The translations under genes were made by a program, and so were the position numbers. This document shows, piece after piece, positions 32,736 to 40,509 of a stretch of DNA of 40,800 nt; position 1 is the first letter of the stretch, and every line of letters begins with the position of its first letter. The DNA comes from a filamentous cyanobacterium ESFC-1 (GTDB taxonomy: Bacteria; Cyanobacteriota; Cyanobacteriia; Cyanobacteriales; Spirulinaceae), in the NCBI GenBank assembly GCA_000380225.1, contig KB904821.1, positions 3,890,030 through 3,930,829 on the forward strand, in the 5' to 3' direction. A model generated the notes under the pieces. That model searched no databases. It was not told the DNA's origin and worked only from the letters and a program-made list of their open reading frames with translations.

Positions 32736-33275
32736 ATGCAGTTCAATCATTCCTTAAAAGTCGTTTTCGGTTTTGCCAGCGTCCTTACAGTGGGCTTGGG
32801 CTTCTCTGGTAGCGCGATCGCCCAAGAAGAATTAGAAATTCTCGATGCCTACACTCCCCCCGAAACTCAAACTTACGACCCGATTTTCGATGCGGTAGAC
32901 TTCGATCGCGTCCGGTCTTTTCTCTGCACCAACAACCCCGGCCCCCTGTGCAGTGACATCAACGAAGATTTAAGATTAAACCCAGATTTTCCCGCCGATT
33001 ATGGAGTCAACGACGAAATGCGTCGTCCTGGCTCTTACTATTGCCTCAACAACCCTAACGTTCTCTGCGAAAATCCCCCTAACTACAGCGTTATGCGCGA
33101 CCCCGTAGGTTCTGACCTCAGAGCGCGGACTCGCGACCTCTGGGCCCAACTTGATGCCCAACGCACTCCTTCAGCGACCCCCGATTTACCCCCGCGTACC
33201 CAAACTCCGGTTACCCCTCCGGCTCCGGCTACCACTCGTCCGGCTCCTACCTCTCCTATACGGGGTTTATGGTAA
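32736..33275 (+). CDS. Secreted hypothetical protein with Pro-rich C-terminus
   Basis: 179 residues. The signal peptide (KVVFGFASVLTVGLGFSGSA, cleavage probably after AIAQ) is clear. The mature part has four Cys in two related segments, FLCTNNPGPLCSDIN and YYCLNNPNVLCENPP, about 45 residues apart, each a C-x-N-N-P-x3-C motif. The C-terminal 45 residues are Pro/Thr-rich (TPVTPPAPATTRPAPTSP), like a wall-spanning linker. No family was recognised. Confidence 0.7.
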   Translation: MQFNHSLKVVFGFASVLTVGLGFSGSAIAQEELEILDAYTPPETQTYDPIFDAVDFDRVRSFLCTNNPGPLCSDINEDLRLNPDFPADYGVNDEMRRPGSYYCLNNPNVLCENPPNYSVMRDPVGSDLRARTRDLWAQLDAQRTPSATPDLPPRTQTPVTPPAPATTRPAPTSPIRGLW

Positions 33276-33601
33276 GTTCTGCTTTTATAGCAACTGCCAA
33301 AACAGTTAGGACACCACATCCATTCTTAGAAAACAAGCCCCCACGGGAGAGGGGTTGGGGTGAGGGCAGACTGGCAAATCAAAACATCCTAACTGTCAGG
33401 CTTACTGCTATGAGTTTTAAGCGCTGAATTGAAAAACTAGGGATAAAACTATCCCTAGTTTTTTGTTATTGATGAGCGATTAAGGGGCAATCGGCGTGTA
33501 GGGGCGCTCTTTTCCCGGCCAAGAAGGGGAGGAAATTATCAATTGAGGGAATAAGAGCGACAAGCAATAACAAATAATCAATAACAAACAACCAACAACC
33601 A
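33276..33601. other. Gene-free stretch with terminator and repeats
   Basis: Contains the AGAGGGGTTGGGGTGAGGGC repeat (about 33350), the terminator at 33432, and a CAATAAC/CAACAAC heptamer tract at 33561-33600 ending at the stop codon of the HD-domain gene. No ORF. Confidence 0.65.
33432..33466. terminator. Strong hairpin terminator
   Basis: AAACTAGGGATA pairs perfectly with TATCCCTAGTTT across AAAC and is followed by TTTTG. The A-rich 5' flank makes it usable in both directions: for the secreted-protein gene on the plus strand and for the HD operon on the minus strand. Confidence 0.8.
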
Positions 33602-34996
33602 TCAAATTTGATTCAACGCCGCTTTACGACTGTCAAACAAGCGCAACATGGCTTTGGTAATAATGGCATTAACTTCTAAGTTACATTGGGCTAAAAATGC
33701 TTCGGAAGTCATTTCGCCTTTGAAGAACTTTTTGCCGTGGGATAAGCCCTCGATTAAATCGTCAAAGCCGATATATTTGACGATGAAGGTCGTCAGAGGG
33801 GAGTTTTTCAAGTCATAATCCGAACTGCGGTAACGACCTTTTTCGAGTAACGCCATGACTTCTCGTTCGGTGTCGTTGCGGGGGGTCAAGGGTTTTTCGA
33901 TGGTGGGTAAGAAGTTTTCTAATTTGTCCCCAGAATACTCTCCAGAGGCGACTTCCCCCATAATGGTGGCCAGGGTAGTGGCGCGACCAAAACGCAGGGA
34001 GAGGGCTTCTAGCAGGGCGATGGTGTAAAGTTTACTGCTGAGGTACAGGCGGGCCACTTCGAGGTTGCGTTGAGCGCGGTTGAGCAGACCTTTGTAGGTA
34101 GCCGTGTCGGGTTCGCCGTGATATTGCTGGAAGATGACTTCGGGTTTGAGAAAGCCCATAAACCCTTCCATTTTTTGCAAAGCAACTCGGTATTCTTGGA
34201 CGGTGTATGACCCTGGATTGTACGATCCGGCGTTTTTGAGGTTGTGGTTGGTTTCCGGGAGGAGGTTCCAGGTGTTGTCTAGGAATAGGGCTGAGTTGGA
34301 ATAAGCGAAGCTGCCTACATCCCGATTGGCCATGCGAACCGAGCGTTTCACGGCTTCGACCAGTTCGCTGTTGGCTAGGTTGAGTTTGAATTTGCGGTTG
34401 GCTTCTTGTAGTCGTTGGTACAGGCGATCGCTCGGACTTAAGCCGTCTTTGGTGGCACGAAACGGGATGGTTGCTTCGATACAGGCTAAAATTTGTAAGA
34501 GAATTTCCGGGGGGGTAAAGGCTTCGAGAACTTCGGCACAAACGATCGCGCTGAGAAATTCGTTTTGTCCGGCAAAGGGAGAGAGTTCTTGACCCGGTAA
34601 AAAGCCAAATACGGTAGTCGCTAGGTCAAAGGCAAAGTCTTGGGGAGGCAGTTCGTCTATGTTGCGAATGGCTAGTTTTGTGCCTTGATGATCCTGAACT
34701 TCTTGGATAAAAGGCGTGACGTAGTAACTCAGGTTGAAGTTGATGCTGCGATCGACTTGGTAATACACAACATCGTGAAATAAGGCCGCAAGGACTTCTA
34801 CTGAGTCTTCAGCGCCGCCGACTTCAAAGATATGATCGGGGGTATGAAAGTATCGCCACGGCCCGGTCATTGTTTGGACAATGAGGGCTGCAATTTTGGT
34901 GAGGGTGTCTTGTTTGACATTGAGGTTAAGTTGCTTTGTTGCCCAAACAAGCTTGTCTAAGCACTGCTGATTGTAATCCTGTTCGAGACTCATCAA
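33602..34996 (-). CDS. HD-domain metal-dependent phosphohydrolase-like protein
   Basis: 464 residues. The HD-superfamily signature is in the first 80 residues: RYFHTPDH (H51, H55) and ALFHDVVYY (H74-D75). This resembles predicted HD hydrolases of the R-Y-x-H-x3-H type. The remaining 380 residues are helical, with no second catalytic domain recognised. HD proteins commonly cleave nucleotides or cyclic nucleotides, but the substrate is unknown. The start is MMSLEQ or MSLEQ, with AGGAGG 8-10 bp upstream. The upstream gene on this strand encodes a cyclic-nucleotide-binding protein, separated by an IS-derived insertion. I infer that the two formerly shared a transcript. Confidence 0.8.
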   Translation of the reverse strand: MMSLEQDYNQQCLDKLVWATKQLNLNVKQDTLTKIAALIVQTMTGPWRYFHTPDHIFEVGGAEDSVEVLAALFHDVVYYQVDRSINFNLSYYVTPFIQEVQDHQGTKLAIRNIDELPPQDFAFDLATTVFGFLPGQELSPFAGQNEFLSAIVCAEVLEAFTPPEILLQILACIEATIPFRATKDGLSPSDRLYQRLQEANRKFKLNLANSELVEAVKRSVRMANRDVGSFAYSNSALFLDNTWNLLPETNHNLKNAGSYNPGSYTVQEYRVALQKMEGFMGFLKPEVIFQQYHGEPDTATYKGLLNRAQRNLEVARLYLSSKLYTIALLEALSLRFGRATTLATIMGEVASGEYSGDKLENFLPTIEKPLTPRNDTEREVMALLEKGRYRSSDYDLKNSPLTTFIVKYIGFDDLIEGLSHGKKFFKGEMTSEAFLAQCNLEVNAIITKAMLRLFDSRKAALNQI

Positions 34997-35008
34997 AACC
35001 TCCTAGGT

Positions 35009-35410
35009 CTGAAACCCCGTCCTTGAAGAACGGCTTTGTCTTTTTCGGGTAAAACTGAAAATGTCGAACAGCGAAAACCAAGTCTATTCGACATCAGCAT
35101 CTTGAAAACTGGATATAACAGGTTTTGTGTCGAAAAGCAAAACACAGTAAAATATCCAAGCAACAAGTACAGTCTTTTTTGGACACCGTACCACAGGGCT
35201 TGTGGGATCGGAACTCTGTAATGAAGTCGAGCCCTGCTGGGGTTTCCCCAGCATATAGAATCGACTTGTTGAGTTAAAAAGTCTGTGGACATGACATAAG
35301 ACGGGGACATAACTAACGAAAGTTGGTATTGTACGCAGACGTGAGTGAAACAGAAACTTAAATCGCGAGGTTTGGGAATCACCGTCCGTTTACGGTGGTG
35401 AGGATGTCAA
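35009..35410 (+). mobile_element. IS200/IS605 internal-deletion derivative, about 400 bp
   Basis: The left end GAAACCCCGTCC...AACGGCTTTGT (35011-35038) matches the left end at 18163. The right end ACCGTCC...ACGGTGGTGA and GGATGTCAAG (35381-35411) has the same layout as at 18301-18335 but is diverged, so it belongs to another subfamily. A TnpB C-terminal remnant lies just before it. The middle holds several inverted repeats (for example GCTGGGGTTTCCCCAGC, about 35237-35253) and no ORF. It sits between the HD and cNMP/MGS-like genes, about 12 bp from the HD start codon. Confidence 0.7.
35345..35401 (+). pseudogene. tnpB C-terminal remnant
   Basis: Reads VKQKLKSRGLGITVRLRW followed by TGA, the well-known tail of one TnpB subgroup. 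The codon just upstream is TGA in frame, so only the last 18 codons survive. Confidence 0.7.
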
Positions 35411-35566
35411 GCCGACCTCTGGCGCTTAATGCTAAAAAATGAATTGGCAATGGTGTTATTTTAGGACGCTCGCCAGGGCTGAATAATGTATTCGCTGCTA
35501 CAAGTTATCAAAATCTATCCCGTTGAGGTTGTTTTGGCGGGAGATAGCAGCAGTTTTGCGATCGCC

Positions 35567-36361
35567 TTATCCTTCAAGATAATACAAGATGGCTTCGGCG
35601 GTGGTGAGATTAGTAGCAAAGGGAACTTGATTTAGATCACAAAAGCGGGATAGGGCTTCAAAGTTGATTTGTTGGGCGGTTTGCGATCGCGAATCTCGCA
35701 GGTAAATTAAGGTCAGAATGTTACCAGAGACGATCAAAGAACCAATCGCCCCTTCTCCTCCGACTAGGCGTTGAGTATGAATTTTTTTGGGGGCGCTGAT
35801 TCCGGTTTTTCGTTCTAAAAGTTCGTTAAACGAGGCAGTCGCGGCGACAGGGCGATCGCCAAAGAAAAGTTTGTGTTTGGTGACAAAATCAATCAGTTTT
35901 GTTTCTTCACGGGGATCGGCTAATAGGGCTACATATTCGGTGGTATCTTGTTTTTGACTCTCAGCGATTTTCCGCACCGATTCGGTGAGAACATCAATCA
36001 ATTTGACGGCAATATCGGGATGAGATTGTTTCAGGGATTCGATATCATCAAAAGTCATAATCGCGATCGCGCCGTCTTGAGTCGCGACAACATCGGCGCT
36101 GCGGGGTTCAGATTTGACTAAGGACATTTCCCCAATGAGTTCGCCTTTTTTATTGGTTTTGAGAATGGTTTGATTGTCGATAATATTAACTTCACCACTT
36201 AAGAGAATACCGAGATAGTTTCCCGGTGTTCCTTTTTGCATTAAAACTTGTCCCTCAAAGTATTTTTGTGGCGAAACATAATGACTCAAAATTTGCACTT
36301 CTTCGGTGTGGAAGTCTTTGAACAATGCCAGCTTAATCAGTAAGTTGGTGATGTTGACCAT
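35567..36361 (-). CDS. Cyclic-nucleotide-binding domain fused to a methylglyoxal-synthase-like domain
   Basis: 264 residues in two domains. Residues 1-135 are a CRP/cNMP-binding fold with the phosphate cassette GELIGEMSLVKSEPRSADVV (E78, R87, S88), but no DNA-binding HTH follows. Residues 142-262 follow the MGS-like fold: VALLADPRE, an AATASFNELLERKTG segment, then RLVGGEGAIGSLI, LIYLRDS, and VPFATNLTTAEAIL. Compared with E. coli MgsA, GGDQQ is GGEGA, Asp91 is kept, but the His19, His98 and Asp101 equivalents are lost. I infer a non-catalytic, ligand-sensing MGS-like domain, as in carbamoyl-phosphate synthetase, controlled by or cooperating with a cyclic nucleotide. It starts 37 bp after the upstream gene. 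Confidence 0.82.
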   Translation of the reverse strand: MVNITNLLIKLALFKDFHTEEVQILSHYVSPQKYFEGQVLMQKGTPGNYLGILLSGEVNIIDNQTILKTNKKGELIGEMSLVKSEPRSADVVATQDGAIAIMTFDDIESLKQSHPDIAVKLIDVLTESVRKIAESQKQDTTEYVALLADPREETKLIDFVTKHKLFFGDRPVAATASFNELLERKTGISAPKKIHTQRLVGGEGAIGSLIVSGNILTLIYLRDSRSQTAQQINFEALSRFCDLNQVPFATNLTTAEAILYYLEG

Positions 36362-36398
36362 GATTAACGAGGGAAAAGTAGTCGTTTCAAATGAGAAT

Positions 36399-37718
36399 TT
36401 AAGCTTGAGTCAGTTGCGGTTGAGCGAGAATAATATAGTCGTCAATTACATATTGCTTGGAACTATACAGAAAGTCACAATATTGACGTTTTAGTTGATT
36501 AAGATGGGGTTGATTGGGTAGATTTTCGCTGGCATATTGAGCAAAATTTTCTTTCATTCGAAGGCGAGATTCTGTCGAAGTGACGTACTGATACCAATTT
36601 AATTTTAAGCCCAGATCGCTCATTAATTGGGTAAGGGCTTCTCGTTCAGTTTCAGTCCCTTCGGTTTGGGTAATATTATAAGTTTTAAAAAGTTTTCGCC
36701 CTTGAATAATGAGCAGAACCCAACCGTCAGCAGCGAGGCTTTCTTGAAAAATACGTTGATAAACTTGGTAGATGCGATCGCGCTGTTGGGAGTCGTAGAA
36801 AAAACAATGGGAAATACAAATGAAGTCAAAGAAATGAGTCGGCAGAGATTTGTTGTTTTCGGCATAACTTAATATGTCAGTTGTCTCGAAGCGAAAATAT
36901 AAATTGGTGGCTTGGGGTTTGGCTTCGATATGATGTCGCCAAAACTTTAAACCTTGATATTGTAAATCTTTTTGTTTTTCGAGGGAATAGTAGGAAATAT
37001 GCAACGGGGGAATTGAATCAAAGCCGCTATTACTTTGTAATAATAAAGCTAAACCATAAGCTAAAGTTTGCGGCCCTGCCGCAATATCTAAAATGGTGGG
37101 ATTGGGATTTAGGCGACCGAGTTCGTAGATAAAAAACCAAGCTAAATAACTACAATAAACATTATCTAAAAAGTATTTAGCCAGATAGAGTTGTGAACTC
37201 AAAAGTTGGTCATAATCAGGATCGATACCCCGCCGTAGTTTGTTTAAATCTTGGTGAGCCAGTTGTAGTTCTTGTTGGAGTTGAGCGCGATCGCGAGTTT
37301 TAAAGTCTCTTTCGAGAAACTGCGCTAGATGATATTCAAAGTCATCAAAAATGCGCTCGTCAATGCCCGTACATTGCACCTTGCCCACATCATGGTTATA
37401 AAGTTTAAAAGCTTTGCGAATATAATTAACAAAGCTAGAATCGGGCTTTATTTTTACCCGATCGAGTTGTTTTTCTAACTCATCAACCGTTTGAAATTGC
37501 TGTTGGAGGCGTTGCCGTAAATGGCGATTATCTAGGGCTTTATCTTTGAGGGTACGTTCGGTAGAAATGTATTTTTTGAATAGTTTTTCGAGCCAATTAA
37601 GCTTTGCCCCCGACGCTTCGATTTGTTTGAGATACTGTTGGGCTTGGTGTAAATTGCCGTTTTGTAAAGCGAGGCGAAATTGACGCGATCGCCACCAATT
37701 TTTGAAAATATTACTCAT
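36399..37718 (-). CDS. Helical protein with methyltransferase-like domain
   Basis: About 439 residues from the ATG at 37718; a GTG/ATG pair at 37724 is also open. The first 100 residues are helical with coiled-coil character (RHLRQRLQQQFQTVDELEKQ). A Rossmann-like region begins around 205: PTILDIAAGPQTLAYGLALL looks like SAM motif I, followed by HISYYSLEKQK (motif II position) and FDFICISHCFFY. The glycine pattern (D-I-A-A-G-P) supports SAM binding but the substrate is unknown. The start overlaps the end of the radical SAM gene by 8 bp, so the two are translationally coupled. Confidence 0.65.
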   Translation of the reverse strand: MSNIFKNWWRSRQFRLALQNGNLHQAQQYLKQIEASGAKLNWLEKLFKKYISTERTLKDKALDNRHLRQRLQQQFQTVDELEKQLDRVKIKPDSSFVNYIRKAFKLYNHDVGKVQCTGIDERIFDDFEYHLAQFLERDFKTRDRAQLQQELQLAHQDLNKLRRGIDPDYDQLLSSQLYLAKYFLDNVYCSYLAWFFIYELGRLNPNPTILDIAAGPQTLAYGLALLLQSNSGFDSIPPLHISYYSLEKQKDLQYQGLKFWRHHIEAKPQATNLYFRFETTDILSYAENNKSLPTHFFDFICISHCFFYDSQQRDRIYQVYQRIFQESLAADGWVLLIIQGRKLFKTYNITQTEGTETEREALTQLMSDLGLKLNWYQYVTSTESRLRMKENFAQYASENLPNQPHLNQLKRQYCDFLYSSKQYVIDDYIILAQPQLTQA

Positions 37719-38574
37719 AACCAAATCCCGCTTGTCCTTCCCGCACTTCTAAATGACTCAACTGGCGGTCTAAAATCTCTTTAAACTGTTGATAAGATTG
37801 TTTTTCGTTATCGTACCACCAAGCGTACTTGGTTTTGAGGGCGATCGCGTCTGAGCGCGTTGAAGCCACCAAGGAGCGATCGCTTGCTTGATGAAACGGC
37901 TGAATCACCACGCGATCGACTACAGCAAGTTGGGCCATAAAGCGATCGCAATCCTGCCAAAACGTCGGCAACAACGGCGTAATCGTAATTGACAACTTTG
38001 GGGGATAGCCCTTATCCGGCGCGATCGCCTGTCTTAGTTTTGCCATAGTCTGGAGCCTGGCCGCAACACTGGGCGATCGCGGTTCAAAATCCCGACGGAC
38101 GCGATCGCTCCCCGTGGGAATGCTCATATTAATCCGTAAACGGCGAAAACGCTGCAATAAATCCACATCCCGTACAATCATCGGACTACGGGTTTGAATC
38201 ACCAAACAAGGCTTAAACGGTAGCATCACCTCCAACAACAACCGCGTTAACCCCCGTTTCGCTTCCACAGGTTGATAAGGATCGGTAACAGTACTCATAT
38301 AGATACTCGGAGGCGCATCGTGGCGCTTGTACCAGCGTTCCAAGTCCCGTTGCAACAACTGTGCCGCATTCTCTTTAATAATCACCCAATTCCCCCAATC
38401 TTGGCGCATTTCGGCATTCGGACTAAACGCCGCCGCATAGCAATAACTACAGCCATACTGACATCCCCGATAAGGATTCAGCGTAAAATCATACGCCTGG
38501 ATAAACCCCGACGCAGGACTCAAAATCGACTGAGACGGACGGGAATAAATTTTGGTCTGTTGTGTCTTGGTCAT
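37711..38574 (-). CDS. Radical SAM protein, SPL-related family
   Basis: About 287 residues from the ATG at 38574 (MTKTQQTKIYSRP). The radical SAM cluster motif CxxxCxxC is C54, C58 and C61 in GCQYGCSYCYA, counted from the longest frame. It is followed by SIYMSTVTDPYQPVE and VIQTRSPMIVRD, typical of the SplB-like subgroup, which is distinct from true spore photoproduct lyase. Members probably act on nucleic acids or nucleotides, but the reaction here is unknown. The longest frame begins at 38622, yet its extra residues come from a GGACAAA heptamer repeat, so I prefer 38574. First gene of a probable operon with the methyltransferase-like and cNMP/MGS-like genes. Confidence 0.85.
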   Translation of the reverse strand: MTKTQQTKIYSRPSQSILSPASGFIQAYDFTLNPYRGCQYGCSYCYAAAFSPNAEMRQDWGNWVIIKENAAQLLQRDLERWYKRHDAPPSIYMSTVTDPYQPVEAKRGLTRLLLEVMLPFKPCLVIQTRSPMIVRDVDLLQRFRRLRINMSIPTGSDRVRRDFEPRSPSVAARLQTMAKLRQAIAPDKGYPPKLSITITPLLPTFWQDCDRFMAQLAVVDRVVIQPFHQASDRSLVASTRSDAIALKTKYAWWYDNEKQSYQQFKEILDRQLSHLEVREGQAGFGYE

Positions 38575-38606
38575 CTGTCCTTTGTCCTTTGTCATTGGTT
38601 GTCTGG
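38575..38606. repeat. GGACAAA heptamer tract at the start of the radical SAM gene
   Basis: TGTCCTTTGTCCTTTGTC, about three heptamer units. It lies directly upstream of, or within, the first codons of the radical SAM gene and could move the effective start. Confidence 0.65.
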
Positions 38607-38639
38607 CAGCACCATCAAACATCGAGACACCCCCCTTCT

Positions 38640-38698
38640 AAAATAAACCCCTCACCCGTGGCAGAGGGGTTTGGGGTGAGGGCAACTCTTAAAACCAA
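38640..38698. repeat. AGAGGGGTTTGGGGTGAGGGC repeat
   Basis: CCCCTCACCCGTGGCAGAGG (from about 38649) and GGTTTGGGGTGAGGGCAAC. Related blocks occur at about 15120 (inverted), 33345 and 38880. Confidence 0.7.
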
Positions 38699-38699
38699 C

Positions 38700-38867
38700 A
38701 ACCCGCCCGCAGATTAAAATCTGGGTCTAACCAGAACCAAGTCCGTTTTCAAAGGACTCAAATAATGAGCGCGATCCCGAATCCTATTTCTAAAATCTAC
38801 TCTTGAATTTAGTCCGCAATAGCGGACTTTGTAGCATTAGCTTCGGACTTTAATCCGTAGGCGGGTT
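38700..38867. repeat. AACCCGCC/GGCGGGTT-bounded repeat, long copy
   Basis: 168 bp with perfect 8-bp terminal inverted repeats (38700-38707, 38860-38867). It contains three inner hairpins: AGTCCGTTTTCAAAGGACT, AGTCCGCAATAGCGGACT and CGGACTTTAATCCG. Its right half matches 18353-18417. No ORF, so it is probably a miniature element or REP-type sequence. Confidence 0.8.
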
Positions 38868-38928
38868 AGTGGGAGAAAGGTTTGGGGTGAGGGCAACATT
38901 AAAATGGGCGGGTTAACGGAATTGTACT

Positions 38929-38996
38929 AGAACCCCGGTTTCTTGCTCGTTCATCCGATTAAGTTAAAATTCGACCCCAGAAACCGGGGTTCTTTT
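38929..38996. repeat. Perfect 15-bp inverted repeat (AGAACCCCGGTTTCT)
   Basis: AGAACCCCGGTTTCT at 38929-38943 and its exact reverse complement at 38979-38993, followed by TTT. The arms recur at 7161-7193. It could terminate transcripts on the plus strand, but no gene lies upstream on that strand. Confidence 0.8.
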
Positions 38997-39097
38997 GCCC
39001 TACGCTTAAATCTGCCGCAATTGCTTGAAACTGGGCTTTTATTAGCCCCTACTGCTCAAAATCGGGGAAACTCATAAGCTAGACGAGGAGTTTTCCC

Positions 39098-39174
39098 GTA
39101 GGTTGGGTTCAGTTTACGAAACCCAACGAGGAGTAAGATTTTGCCCTTGTTTCACTTCGTACTACCCAACCTAC
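39098..39174. repeat. 77-bp element with GTAGGTTGGG terminal inverted repeats
   Basis: GTAGGTTGGG (39098-39107) and CCCAACCTAC (39165-39174) bound an inner hairpin GTTGGGTT/AACCCAAC. The inner part (CGAAACCCAAC ... TTTCACTTCGT) recurs at 27188-27240, and the left arm at 7064-7089. Confidence 0.8.
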
Positions 39175-39480
39175 TGTCTGATAAGCTCCTTGCCCTGTGG
39201 GTGAGGGCAATTCCCCAACGGCTGAAAGCTAGACAGAGCAGGGGTTTTAAAGATTGTTAAAAAGCCAATATTTCTAAAAAAGACACAAAACCAGTCAACA
39301 TCAGCACTACACCGCAATTCAGTTTTATTGTCTTTTGGAGTCAAAACTACAATTCCGAGCAAAAATCTCCCCATTGACTGGTTTTTTGGATGGTTTTCGG
39401 TGGGGTGTAACGAAAGGTAAACTGAGTTGTTGGGGGTGAAAAGTGGGTCAAACTTTGATGCTGTCTGGCTTTGGGGGTGC
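39175..39480. other. Gene-free stretch upstream of the CRISPR leader
   Basis: No gene that I can support; the only long frame lacks a start signal and any recognisable family. No cas gene fragment was seen. Confidence 0.5.
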
Positions 39481-39722
39481 ATTGAGTCTCGGAGGCTTGG
39501 GGGCTTGAAAATTGTGCTTTTGTGACGTTTTGTTTTCTATTTTGCGAGGGGTACGCTAAATCCCCGAAACCCCCATTCTTTCGTTGACCCCCTCGCCGCC
39601 TTGCTATACAAGGGTTTCAGCGATCGAAATCGGAATTTTTTGCTTTTTTGTGGCCCCATTTTTTGACCCCCTCGCAAACGGGGTCTGGACACCCCGCCAG
39701 TTCTGGGTTTTAATAGGGGGGA
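39481..39722 (+). promoter_or_regulatory. CRISPR leader
   Basis: About 240 bp of non-coding, T-rich sequence before the first repeat. The 13-mer TTGACCCCCTCGC occurs twice (39584-39596, 39663-39675), and its partial inverse GCGAGGGG is at 39544. Repeated blocks of this kind are typical of cyanobacterial leaders. The assignment to this side agrees with the degenerate repeat at the other end and with the repeat's GGAAAC 3' end. A GGGGT/ACCCC hairpin lies at about 39680-39695. Confidence 0.7.
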
Positions 39723-40488
39723 CTCTCTACCCAGTAGAGAACCTAATAGATTGGAAACTCAGGATCGTAATCCCGAAAGGAAATAGTTACCTTCTCTCTA
39801 CCCAGTAGAGAACCTAATAGATTGGAAACGCTCCTTGCGGAGCTTGTCCTTGCGGACCTTACGGCTCTCTACCCAGTAGAGAACCTAATAGATTGGAAAC
39901 TCAAGTTCGGTGACGTACGCGCCTTCGAGTTGGCTGGCGCTCTCTACCCAGTAGAGAACCTAATAGATTGGAAACTATTATTAGAGTTTACCATCGGCCT
40001 CCTCTACCATTTTCACTCTCTACCCAGTAGAGAACCTAATAGATTGGAAACTACTGGTTGTATACAAATGGTTCGTTGAGGGAGAGGAACCTCTCTACCC
40101 AGTAGAGAACCTAATAGATTGGAAACCCCCATTGGAGGGCGGTAATGATATTGGTAATAGTCCTCTCTACCCAGTAGAGAACCTAATAGATTGGAAACTA
40201 TACAGCGGCCCAATAGGCCGCATTGACTACTACAGGCTCTCTCTACCCAGTAGAGAACCTAATAGATTGGAAACATTCCCTTTCTGTGTGGCAATAGCTG
40301 ATACTCCTGACTCTCTACCCAGTAGAGAACCTAATAGATTGGAAACGGGTCTTGGTCGTGGGAATCGTTAACTACCCACAAACTCTCTACCCAGTAGAGA
40401 ACCTAATAGATTGGAAACTGATACCCATACGTCCTTCATTGATTGCCTCGTCCTCTCTACCCAGTAGAGAACCTAATAGATTGGAATC
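39723..40488 (+). CRISPR. CRISPR array: 11 repeats of 36 bp, 10 spacers of 34-40 bp
   Basis: Repeats start at 39723, 39794, 39865, 39940, 40016, 40091, 40163, 40239, 40311, 40383 and 40453. Each begins CTCTCTACCCAGTAGAGAAC and ends CTAATAGATTGGAAAC. The first ten appear identical; the last ends GGAATC. TCTCTAC and GTAGAGA form a 7-bp stem with a CCA loop near the repeat's 5' end. The GGAAAC end and the degenerate last repeat indicate plus-strand transcription with the leader on the left. The 8-nt 3' end TTGGAAAC resembles the 5' handle of type I and III crRNAs, but the subtype cannot be set without cas genes, none of which is in the window. The array abuts an IS200/IS605-type element. Confidence 0.98.
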
Positions 40489-40509
40489 TGAGAGCAATCA
40501 ATTCAACCT

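Noticed and set aside
34993-35382. 129-aa minus-strand ORF between the HD and cNMP/MGS-like genes
   Set aside because: It is the reverse strand of the IS200/IS605 remnant, whose ends and TnpB tail are on the plus strand.
39171-39482. 103-aa minus-strand ORF before the CRISPR leader
   Set aside because: Low-complexity start, no ribosome-binding site, no recognised motif; begins in a dispersed repeat at its 3' end.
39822-40371. ORFs with repeated LYPVENLIDWKL or SLPSREPNRLET
   Set aside because: These are translations of CRISPR repeats read through the array.
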